A stretch of DNA of 64,000 bases from Methylomonas rhizoryzae. Lineage in GTDB: Bacteria; Pseudomonadota; Gammaproteobacteria; Methylococcales; Methylomonadaceae. The notes below the pieces were generated by a model. It saw only the letters and a program-made list of their open reading frames with translations, was not told the origin of the DNA and made no database searches. The DNA is taken from NCBI RefSeq assembly GCF_008632455.1, contig NZ_CP043929.1, positions 3,472,001 to 3,536,000 of the forward strand, in the 5' to 3' direction. Both the position numbers and the translations under genes were made by a program. Within the stretch, counting starts at the first letter, position 1. Each line of letters begins with the position of its first letter. Below, piece after piece: positions 51,518 to 59,255 of this stretch.

Positions 51518-52651
51518 ATGACTTCCGGCAGCGTTTACAACGGCCTGTATTACGCCGGGCGCGACAAATTTCAGGTGCAGTTTCGCGTGACCGGCCACGG
51601 AATTTTGGAGTTTGACGTCGCGGAGCGCGGCCGCTTGGAAATCCCGGTGCAAAAGACAACGCTGGATCTCATCGGCGATCCGGGCACGACTTTGCAAATG
51701 CGCTGGTCTACCGACGATCTTCGCCACGCGTTGTTGTGTAATCAGCCGGCGTTGCTCAATGAACTGTCGGCGTTAAATCTGCCTCGGGCCACATTGACCC
51801 AATTGGCCATCTTGCAAGCCAAGCAACGGAAAAGCCTAAAAGGCGAAACGCACCGGGTACCGGTCTATTTAAGCCTGATTGCGGCATTTTTTGTCGGCGG
51901 CTACTTCGCTCTGCAGTATTCGACCCCGTTGCTAGCCGACCTGATTCCCTACCAATGGGAACAAAAAATCGGCGCTTTCGCGCTGGAGAACTATCGGTTG
52001 GGAAAGAAAACCGTCGACGATCCGGCAGTAATCGATGCGGTCAACACTATCGTCAATCGGATCAATAACTTCGATGACGCCGACATCGAATATCAACCGG
52101 CGGTGGTCGATGCGGACATGATCAATGCCTTCGCCTTTCCGGGCGGTTATGTTGTGGTGACGACCGGCTTGATCGAAAACGCCGACAACCCCGAACAAGT
52201 CGCCGGCGTGCTGGCCCATGAATTGACTCATGTGATCGAGCGACACAGCATGCGCAAATTACTGCGGCACGCCGGGATGGGCGTATTGATCGGCATCGTG
52301 TTCGGCGACGTGTCCGCGCTATCGCAGCTGATCGAACTCAGCGCACAACTGGACAGCCTATCGTTCGACCGCGACCAGGAACGCAGCGCCGACGAAGGGG
52401 CGATTAAAATCATGAGCGCCGCCGGCTTGTCGCCCAAACATCTGGCGACTTTTTTCGAAAAACTACCAAAAGCCGATGCGCTTACCGGCAGCATTCCGCA
52501 ACTGTTTCAAACCCATCCTTTGACAGACGATCGTATCGAACGCGTCGCGCAGGCTACCGAACCGGAGCAGTTATTCACATTCGCTATGGATTGGGATGAG
52601 GTGAAACGAAGAGTCAAACGGCCTGAGGCGGCCCGTGCTAGCGGAAAATAA
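51518..52651 (+). CDS. M48-family zinc metalloprotease
   Basis: 377 aa. An N-terminal cytoplasmic-type beta domain (about 1-110), then a hydrophobic helix (about 113-133, VYLSLIAAFFVGGYFALQY). Peptidase domain follows with HELTHVIERHS (HExxH) and the glutamate ligand in RDQERSADEGAIKIM. M48 proteases (HtpX, BepA, Oma1) handle membrane-protein quality. The pairing with TIGR00266 is informative but the function is open. ATG 51518 starts after the upstream stop. Confidence 0.88.
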   Translation: MTSGSVYNGLYYAGRDKFQVQFRVTGHGILEFDVAERGRLEIPVQKTTLDLIGDPGTTLQMRWSTDDLRHALLCNQPALLNELSALNLPRATLTQLAILQAKQRKSLKGETHRVPVYLSLIAAFFVGGYFALQYSTPLLADLIPYQWEQKIGAFALENYRLGKKTVDDPAVIDAVNTIVNRINNFDDADIEYQPAVVDADMINAFAFPGGYVVVTTGLIENADNPEQVAGVLAHELTHVIERHSMRKLLRHAGMGVLIGIVFGDVSALSQLIELSAQLDSLSFDRDQERSADEGAIKIMSAAGLSPKHLATFFEKLPKADALTGSIPQLFQTHPLTDDRIERVAQATEPEQLFTFAMDWDEVKRRVKRPEAARASGK

Positions 52652-52710
52652 CCCGGATGCTGAACCTGCCGTCGCATCCACGGTTGGGTAGCCCCAGCCG
52701 CGAAAGCGAA

Positions 52711-55230
52711 TCAGAATGCCAAGCCCCAGCTGGCGAACAAGGCACTTTCCCGCTCCAATTGGTAGCCGTTGTGATCGTCGGAAACCGGCTGCAACCATTC
52801 GAAGGCGAAATGGTTGCCGGCCAAATCGCCGCCGGGCACCGTGGCGTTCAAACCGAAGCCGACATCCCAGTAACGGCCGCCGTAGTTGGAAGCATGGTCT
52901 ACCGGCGCATCGGTCGGATGTGCGGCGTTGAAGCCGCCGCGTATCGTGCCTTGCACGGTGTAGACGCCGCGCAGGGTAGCAGACAACCAATCCAACAACT
53001 GGTAGCCGCCCCAGACGCTGGATTGCATCATATCGCCCAGGGCATAACCGGCGCTGTTAGCGTCTTGCATACGCACGGTGCCGCCGACTTGCGCCCCCCA
53101 AGACCAAGCATCGCGTGAGCCGGTATAAGTCAGACTGGGCAGAAAATCCCAGGTACCGCTGCCCAATTGCATGCCGTAGTGAATGTATCCGGCCGAGCCG
53201 GCACTCGCGTTGTTGCCGTGATTATGCCCGCCCGGCACCAAGGCAATGCGATAATCTCCGGTCGGGGCACTAACCCCCAGCGTGGTATTGATCTGATGCT
53301 CGGCCGCATCGAACAATTTGAACATGGCGTACAGACCGGTATCGCCCACCCCGCCGGTCGCGTGTTTGAACAAATCGGTGCCGGCGCTAGCGGCATCGAA
53401 TGGCCGTAACGCCATATTCATGTCCATGAATTGCGGCATGACCATCAAGTTCAGCCAATCGGTCGGCGCATACATGATGTTCAACATGTGCATATGCATA
53501 TTCATGTAAGCCGGGACCGTCGCGCAGGTCTCGCCGCCGCAGGCGTTGGCCGCGATGGTTGAATCGCCGACCGTCCGGCTACCTTGCAGCATGCCGCCCG
53601 CCTGCCGGCCGTACATATAGCGGTAACCGACCATGAACTTGCCCTGCTGCATCATGTGGCCGAACATCACGCCGGCGGGAACGCTATCGTGATGCTGGTG
53701 AGCATGGTGATGGTGGGCGTGTTCGTCGTTACCGCGCAACGACACCGCTTCCAGATTGACTTTGAAACCGGCGTTGACCAAGTAATAATCGAAGTCGGCG
53801 TAACTATCCTCGCCACCGCCGCCCAGTTTCATGCCGCCGCCGTGCTTGTAATATTCGAACCCGGCGTCGAAAGTAATGCCTTTGGCAAAGGTTTTGCTGA
53901 ACAACAAGCCGCCGCTCAACGCCCCGTATCCGGACAAACGGTGATCGCTGGAAAAATGACTGACGGGCAAGCGGCTAAAGTCGATGCCGCCGTTGGCCGT
54001 AGCCGGTTTGGCTTGGTTGAAGTAATAAACCGGCTGATAAAAGTCGGCCGCATCCTGAGTGTAATAACGCACTTTAGGCGTCACCGTCCAGCCGCCGCCT
54101 AAGGGCTGCTCCCAGGCAGCGGAAAAGGTATGCGCGGCGATAGCCCAATCGTCTTGAAAAAACCGGTAATCCAGATGCAGAGCGGCGTCCAGCGGCTGCA
54201 CATATTGCACGTATTTTAAGTCCAGATTGAACTGGTTGCGTTCGGCAGGCCGGTTTTCCAAGGCACTGATGATTTCCGCAACGTAAACGTCGTCCGGGTA
54301 CACTGTATGCGCTTGATTCGGGTCTTTAAACACGAAAGTCGAGGCTTTATACGGATTGGACAAGTAACCGCTGCTGCGGGTAAAGCCCAGATTAGCACTG
54401 AGTAAGGCATGTTTGTTCAAAACCTGGGTAACACCCAACGATCCGCTCCAATCTTCCCGATCACCCATTACCGCCGTACCGCTTTGCGCGCCAACCGCGC
54501 CATAATCGATGTAGCCCTGCGCGCTGACCATCTTCTGCGCATAGACGCTGCTGTCGGTATAACTGAGACCGGCGTTAAGGCTGGTCAGCTTCTGATTGAG
54601 GTCCCAGCGGCCGTTGGCGCCGATAAAGCTGGAGTCGTAATCGCGTTCGCTGGAAACCCCGCCGTTCAGGTTCAGCTCGGCTTCGTCCCAAACATAACCC
54701 AGGCGCACGTTACCTTGTTTGCGGGTTTCCGGCGACGCGGAAGTGAGCATGTGCATCATCTGCTTGTCGGCGGCGGAACTGCGGTACACCAGGTTGCCGT
54801 TGCTGTCGTAGCCTTCTTGCAGCGGGTTGAAGTTGGCATCTACCAGCGCATTGGAACCGGTATTGACGTGGGCGGACGCACCGGACAGGCCTTCTATCAT
54901 CATGCCTGCCGGCACCGTGGTAATCGGCGTGGCGCCGGACCAGGTGTCCTGAATGTAATCGAAGCCCAATTTGATGCGGTCGGCCAGGCGGATAGTGCTG
55001 CTGCCGTTCAGACTGTCCACCCGAATCGGCTGGGCCTGATTACCGAATTGATATTGGTTGCGAAAGCCTTCCTGGTAATAGCTGTATTCGAACGCGGCTT
55101 CGTCGTTTTCGGCCTCGGCCTGAGCCGGCAGCAGCAAACCCGGCAATGCCAATGCCGCCAAGGTCAAGGCCTGTAGCGGCGATTTACGCGCTTCGCCGCC
55201 CACTGCGGCACCTGAATCAATAACAGCCAC
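52711..55230 (-). CDS. DUF3570 protein fused to a second beta-barrel with a His-rich linker
   Basis: 839 aa, secreted (signal about 15-42, ending PAQAEA). About 45-495 matches the DUF3570 outer-membrane style: EYSYYQEGFRNQYQF, GFDYIQDTWSGATP, aromatic beta-strands. Residues about 500-515 are a His-rich linker (NDEHAHHHHAHQHHD). The rest (about 520-839) is another barrel-like domain with Met/His-rich stretches (AYMNMHMHMLNIMY, FMDMNM) and a terminal aromatic SWGLAF. GTG start overlapping the DUF4266 gene. Metal handling, especially copper, is a plausible inference. Confidence 0.8.
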   Translation of the reverse strand: MAVIDSGAAVGGEARKSPLQALTLAALALPGLLLPAQAEAENDEAAFEYSYYQEGFRNQYQFGNQAQPIRVDSLNGSSTIRLADRIKLGFDYIQDTWSGATPITTVPAGMMIEGLSGASAHVNTGSNALVDANFNPLQEGYDSNGNLVYRSSAADKQMMHMLTSASPETRKQGNVRLGYVWDEAELNLNGGVSSERDYDSSFIGANGRWDLNQKLTSLNAGLSYTDSSVYAQKMVSAQGYIDYGAVGAQSGTAVMGDREDWSGSLGVTQVLNKHALLSANLGFTRSSGYLSNPYKASTFVFKDPNQAHTVYPDDVYVAEIISALENRPAERNQFNLDLKYVQYVQPLDAALHLDYRFFQDDWAIAAHTFSAAWEQPLGGGWTVTPKVRYYTQDAADFYQPVYYFNQAKPATANGGIDFSRLPVSHFSSDHRLSGYGALSGGLLFSKTFAKGITFDAGFEYYKHGGGMKLGGGGEDSYADFDYYLVNAGFKVNLEAVSLRGNDEHAHHHHAHQHHDSVPAGVMFGHMMQQGKFMVGYRYMYGRQAGGMLQGSRTVGDSTIAANACGGETCATVPAYMNMHMHMLNIMYAPTDWLNLMVMPQFMDMNMALRPFDAASAGTDLFKHATGGVGDTGLYAMFKLFDAAEHQINTTLGVSAPTGDYRIALVPGGHNHGNNASAGSAGYIHYGMQLGSGTWDFLPSLTYTGSRDAWSWGAQVGGTVRMQDANSAGYALGDMMQSSVWGGYQLLDWLSATLRGVYTVQGTIRGGFNAAHPTDAPVDHASNYGGRYWDVGFGLNATVPGGDLAGNHFAFEWLQPVSDDHNGYQLERESALFASWGLAF

Positions 55231-55444
55231 AACCGCCGCCGCCGGCCGAGCCGCTACCGGCCGCGGCTTCGCGCGAGCCGTAAACGTGTGCGTTGACGGC
55301 GTCCACCTCCGGATGCGGCTGCACCGCCATCTGCGGTTTTGCCAGCACGCCGCGCTCCCAGGGGGCCACCGGGCTACAAGCCACGAGTGCCTGCATCAGG
55401 AGCGCGGTCGATGCAATGCGTCGGCAACTAAACAACACGTTCAA
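55217..55444 (-). CDS. DUF4266 small lipoprotein
   Basis: 75 aa. Lipobox-like LVACSPVAPWERG (Cys about 23), then HVYGSREAAAGSGS and the C-terminal GGGGCGCY. This matches my recollection of the DUF4266 family, which goes with DUF3570 and thioredoxin-like genes. Function unknown. Overlaps the next gene by 14 bases and follows tlpA by 10. Confidence 0.85.
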   Translation of the reverse strand: MNVLFSCRRIASTALLMQALVACSPVAPWERGVLAKPQMAVQPHPEVDAVNAHVYGSREAAAGSGSAGGGGCGCY

Positions 55445-55454
55445 GACCGTTCGC

Positions 55455-55970
55455 CTAGTGCTCGGCGATCAAGGTTTTCAGCAGCCCGCCTATCTCTTCG
55501 TTTTCGCCGCTGCGATAGCCCAGCCGCACATAGCGCACCTTGCCTTGACGATCGATCAAATAAGAGGACGGCATGGCTTTAACGTCGAACTGGCGGGCAC
55601 ATTGTTGCTCGGCATCGTAGGCGATCTGAAACTGGGCAGGCACTTGTTGTAAAAATTGTTCGGCGTCGGCGGCGTTTTCGTCCAGATTGACCGCCACCAC
55701 CGCCAAATCGTCGCCGAATTCGCGTTGCAACTGATTAAAATAAGGAAAGGATTTGACACAAGGCCCGCACCATGAAGCCCAGAAGTCTACAAACAGCACC
55801 TTGCCGCGATAGCGTTCCAAGGGCAGCGAACTGCGGGTATCGAAAGCGGCCAACGCACAATTGGGTACCGGCTTATCGACTTCGATCGCCGAGGAGTCTG
55901 TGGAAACCCATATCATTCCGAACACTACAGCAATGGATAGCATTTTGCCCGGAAATGCTGAAACCTTCAT
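55455..55970 (-). CDS. TlpA-family periplasmic thioredoxin-like protein
   Basis: 171 aa. Signal-anchor (about 1-27), thioredoxin fold with WASWCGPCVKSFPYF (CGPC active site) and AMPSSYLIDRQGKVRY (cis-Pro). Probably reduces cysteines in the periplasm, such as those of DUF4266 or cytochrome precursors. The start at ATG 55970 overlaps the upstream stop (ATGA); an ATG at 55982 is an alternative. The cluster TlpA-DUF4266-DUF3570 is conserved; an ApbE gene that I recall as often present is missing here. Confidence 0.9.
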   Translation of the reverse strand: MKVSAFPGKMLSIAVVFGMIWVSTDSSAIEVDKPVPNCALAAFDTRSSLPLERYRGKVLFVDFWASWCGPCVKSFPYFNQLQREFGDDLAVVAVNLDENAADAEQFLQQVPAQFQIAYDAEQQCARQFDVKAMPSSYLIDRQGKVRYVRLGYRSGENEEIGGLLKTLIAEH

Positions 55971-56422
55971 TGATTTTGCCATGGCACATCGCTGATTTCT
56001 GTTCCTGTATGAACATCCGACGCAGTCAAACAGTGATATTCAAAGTGGTAACTTTGAATACCCGCTTTTGTTTTGTTAACCGCTAAAAAATAAAAGCCAT
56101 TGCCTTTGCCGTCGATGTCATTTGCCACATCAACTGTGCGACTAGGAAGCTTGTCTTTAGAATTAGAGTCTGTCAGATTAATGATTGTTTCCGGAAACTC
56201 CGTAGCGACTTGCAAACTCAGAGGCGGTCCTTTTCTCTTAAGCGCTTTGACGGCGACTTCCAATTTTGCCGCATTACCGTTGCCGTTATTAGAACATTGA
56301 ACGCGATAATAATCGGTAGCTGTCGCATCCGGCCCCAACAAACCATATTTGTCGTGGGCATTTAAAGGCAAACTGGTCGCCAGCAAAAGCATAGAAAAAA
56401 AACTACGTGACTCGGTTTTCAT
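55967..56422 (-). CDS. Secreted protein with a paired-cysteine Ig-like domain
   Basis: 151 aa, signal about 1-22 (SMLLLATSLPLNAHD). A single domain has Cys in YYRVQCSNNGNG and Cys in HFEYHCLTAS, probably a disulfide, with AVKALKRKGPPLSL in between. It resembles both halves of the next protein upstream (56453-57316). No catalytic motif. Start ATG 56422 chosen at the signal peptide. Overlaps tlpA by 4 bases. Confidence 0.65.
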   Translation of the reverse strand: MKTESRSFFSMLLLATSLPLNAHDKYGLLGPDATATDYYRVQCSNNGNGNAAKLEVAVKALKRKGPPLSLQVATEFPETIINLTDSNSKDKLPSRTVDVANDIDGKGNGFYFLAVNKTKAGIQSYHFEYHCLTASDVHTGTEISDVPWQNQ

Positions 56423-56452
56423 AACATCTCGGCGGTAAATGGTACTCACGGC

Positions 56453-57316
56453 TTACTGATCCTGCAGGGTTTCTAAACTCCCCGCAGTCGTGGCTTGCCC
56501 GCTGGAGTTCAAGCAACTGTATATGAAGGAATAGGACTTGCTATTGTCGTTGGCTTCACTGGTACCGGAATTATTGACGGAAATATAGTAATCCGTAGAG
56601 CCCCCGGCCGCTTGAGCGACGTTGATTTCCTGGCTGTATTCGTCGTCGCCGGTTAAATCGCTAACGTTCAATGCGGACGCCACACCCGACCCGCGATTGA
56701 CCACTTGTCCGCTCAACACCGGCAGCGAAGCCACCCATTGATCTACAGGGATAGCAGAGGTATTGGTCAATTTCAGGTGCAGGCTTGCGGTCTCGCTGGG
56801 AGAAACCTTTTTATTCGATTTACAGCGAATGGCGATCTTGGCCTTTTTACTGTTTTTAATTTTTCGGACTTTCCCGCTTTTCAAACCCGCCGATTTGGTA
56901 GCGTCGCCGTTGCTATTGCTGCACTGGTATTCCACAGCGTAAGTCTGCGGCGTGGTCAGTACGTCGTTAGTACCCACGGTATCCAAGGTGATCAGATACT
57001 TACCGTTGCCTACAGCCAGCGTGGTTTCGTCGCTGTTTCCGGAGTTGGCAGTTAGATCGGCCAGACTCTCGCCGCCACTGGAAATTGCGGCGTTGACAAC
57101 TTGAGGTGGAATTTCGGTACTGGAGTCCAGCGATTCGTCGCGCAGTTTGAAACTCACCGATGCGGTGTCTACAGCGCAGCTTAATTTAAAAAAATCGCTG
57201 CTCCCCACCGCGCTAGACAGCGATTTCGAGCCGGAATCGTCGGCAAAACTGTTCGAGGTTGCTATGGGAACCAGCGCACAGAGAAATAGGCTGGAAATTC
57301 GAGCGGTTTTTGTCAT
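56453..57316 (-). CDS. Secreted protein with two copies of the paired-cysteine domain
   Basis: 287 aa. Signal (about 1-25, SSLFLCALVPIATSNSFA). Two repeats: FFKLSCAVDTASVSFKL ... YAVEYQCSNSNGDAT, then IAIRCKSNKKVSPSETASL ... YSFIYSCLNSSGQAT, joined by a lysine-rich linker (KVRKIKNSKKAK). Thr/Ser-rich, aromatic-poor, likely immunoglobulin-like beta sandwiches. Start uncertain (57316, 57328 or 57367). No function known; same operon as tlpA by strand and spacing. Confidence 0.62.
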   Translation of the reverse strand: MTKTARISSLFLCALVPIATSNSFADDSGSKSLSSAVGSSDFFKLSCAVDTASVSFKLRDESLDSSTEIPPQVVNAAISSGGESLADLTANSGNSDETTLAVGNGKYLITLDTVGTNDVLTTPQTYAVEYQCSNSNGDATKSAGLKSGKVRKIKNSKKAKIAIRCKSNKKVSPSETASLHLKLTNTSAIPVDQWVASLPVLSGQVVNRGSGVASALNVSDLTGDDEYSQEINVAQAAGGSTDYYISVNNSGTSEANDNSKSYSFIYSCLNSSGQATTAGSLETLQDQ

Positions 57317-57493
57317 CAGGATACACATCTGTGAATGGCTAGCTATGCGGACTAGAAAGTGCGGCAAGCTATTATACGAAGCTAATTAACTGAGGTACAT
57401 TCGTGTGACCAAATTGCTTAGAAGCGAGCACTTACGCTCGGTAATATGCACCATCCTTGGCGCTTAGCGTTTTCTCAAACTCTCGATTACGGA

Positions 57494-58291
57494 TTAATTC
57501 CAAACTTTAGGAATAGCGAAATTTGCGTCTATGTAGCTGTCAGTCGGCCAAATTACAACAGTCTTCCCTGCAGGACAGGCCACGGAGTTGTCAACGGTGA
57601 TCGTCGCTGGTTCCCCCCCGCGAGTAGTTGAGCTCGTACCATCAACTACTTCTGTATACTTGTCAGTAGTATTGGGCATCCATAAATTAACATGCCCCTT
57701 TTTAAATCCTTTGGTCTTACAAACATCGGCAATACTGACTTTAATTTGCAATTCCTTTGTGCAACCTTTAATGTCGGTACCGGAAGTATCCTGAATATTC
57801 AGCTTCTTCATGTGGAAAGGCACTAACCCGATAAAGCCCTGTTGAAACCGGCCTTTATAACTGTTAAACCCAATTGTGGTAGTCGCGTTATTTATTGAAA
57901 TTTGTTTCAACGATTGTTTGGCAAAAATTTCATTACTGGAAACCGGTCGAAATTTGCCTGCTAACGATTCGCCAAGGATGTTTTCTACCGTGACATCAAC
58001 AGGGGTATGCGTGGAGTCTTCGACGGTCGTAATATAGGCATCGCTACCACCAGTAGGGAAAAGCACACTTTGAGCGATCACGTTGATATAGTTACCCGTT
58101 TCGTTTCCATTTTTATCTACGGTCTCACAGCTGTGAGTAATGATGAGTTGATTGACTCCAGCTGCTACCTCTCCTGACGCATCCGCGTTGACCGTACCAT
58201 TAAGTACACTGGTATGAGCATAAGCGTTGACGCTTAAACCAACCAACAACGCGCCGGCTCCCGCCAGTAAAGCTTTTTTCGGTTTAAACAT
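57494..58291 (-). CDS. Secreted hypothetical protein
   Basis: 265 aa. Signal peptide (MFKPKKALLAGAGALLVGLSVNAYA) cleaved before HTSVLNG. A beta-rich protein with THSCETVDKNGN, KGCTKELQ and SVACPAGKTVVIW cysteines. The ATG 58291 follows GGGGGG. Its length and start fit an exported surface protein. A leftward promoter is proposed upstream. No family recognised; co-location with the TlpA/DUF3570 cluster suggests a related periplasmic or surface job. Confidence 0.65.
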   Translation of the reverse strand: MFKPKKALLAGAGALLVGLSVNAYAHTSVLNGTVNADASGEVAAGVNQLIITHSCETVDKNGNETGNYINVIAQSVLFPTGGSDAYITTVEDSTHTPVDVTVENILGESLAGKFRPVSSNEIFAKQSLKQISINNATTTIGFNSYKGRFQQGFIGLVPFHMKKLNIQDTSGTDIKGCTKELQIKVSIADVCKTKGFKKGHVNLWMPNTTDKYTEVVDGTSSTTRGGEPATITVDNSVACPAGKTVVIWPTDSYIDANFAIPKVWN

Positions 58292-58808
58292 GATTGTCCC
58301 CCCTAACGTGATGATCTGATTTGGTCGAATTACAAAGAGTCCGGTATACGTCGTCAAAACCGCCTGAGATTGCTTCCCGCAACCCTATCGGATCGACAGA
58401 CCGATAATACCAGTCCGTAATTGCAAGCACAAACCAGACCACCTATATAACATATATAAATCAATAACTTAAAATAAACAAATTATTAAACTATGTTATT
58501 TAACTGATTTTATATGGGTTAACCCTGTGATATGCCTTATTCAAATCGCTTTGGCAGCATAGGGCATTCACCTTTTCTTTGGGCTTCTGACACCGGCGCA
58601 ACGCTGCTGACAGCGCCGACAAGACTAAGCTAAGCCCTATCTATATTGGGCAGGATTGCAAGATTTGAAATGCGTGGGAAAAGGTGATGAGTGAATTGAA
58701 CTGCGCTAATCAGATTTTCAGACTGATTTGCCAATTTTAGACTCTCCGGATACGAAATTTACCGACCGCAGATACCTTACGACTATATTATCCGGCAGCG
58801 GGACGGCA
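58292..58808. other. 517-base non-coding region upstream of the secreted protein gene
   Basis: Contains the AT-rich promoter tract and a GGCGC/AGCGCC inverted repeat near 58589-58615. The part toward 58808 shows nothing recognisable. Confidence 0.5.
58453..58481 (-). promoter_or_regulatory. Putative sigma-70 promoter of the 57494-58291 gene
   Basis: On the minus strand, TTGTTT (58476-58481) and TATATA (58453-58458) with a 17-base spacer, about 160 bases before the start codon. Long leader expected. Confidence 0.4.
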
Positions 58809-59255
58809 TTAATTCTTGTCGCGGTCAACTAGTCGAAACCTACGTTTTTCCGATTTCCCGAATTTATTGTAATGGTCCCATCCGGAATGAAAAAAACCTT
58901 TTGAAATGGCCTCGGCAACATCCGGGTAATTATCTAAGTACCATATTTCGTCAAACAAACTACCGTCACTTATATCTTCCGTAATCAACAAACTCAATTC
59001 CGGATCGTCATCCGTCATATTTTGGACGAATTTACATGGAGCATTTCGGCAAACGGAATGAATTTTATTTGACTTTATTGCCTGCCTCAATTCCATTGCC
59101 ACTTTACCGTTCCAAATCTCTTCGGCACTGGCTTTATTTAAATTCCCTAACTCACCCTGAGCGAAACAACAAGGTCTAATTGCGCCGTTTGCGGTAACCA
59201 TCATCCAAGTCCAAGGATAATGACAATCTTTTACGGTAGGTTTGTTAGAGGTCAT
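58809..59255 (-). CDS. SPASM-domain protein, separated partner of the GT2-radical SAM protein
   Basis: 148 aa. SPASM-type cysteines: DCHYPWTWMMVTANGAIRPCC and AQGELGNLNKASAEEIWNG, with CRNAPC later. The C-terminus has DEIWYLDNYPDVAEAIS ... HYNKFGKSEKRRF, a motif I recall from glycosyltransferase-linked repeats (WYLxxNPDVAxA...HYxxxGxxEGR). ATG 59255 lies inside the end of the upstream gene (11-base overlap). In relatives SPASM is normally the C-terminus of the radical SAM protein, so this is a split gene or a frameshift. Confidence 0.72.
   Translation of the reverse strand: MTSNKPTVKDCHYPWTWMMVTANGAIRPCCFAQGELGNLNKASAEEIWNGKVAMELRQAIKSNKIHSVCRNAPCKFVQNMTDDDPELSLLITEDISDGSLFDEIWYLDNYPDVAEAISKGFFHSGWDHYNKFGKSEKRRFRLVDRDKN

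Noticed and set aside
52657..55176. Several long plus-strand frames opposite the DUF3570 gene
   Set aside because: They are mirror frames of a GC-rich coding region. The minus-strand product has a signal peptide and a coherent barrel pattern.
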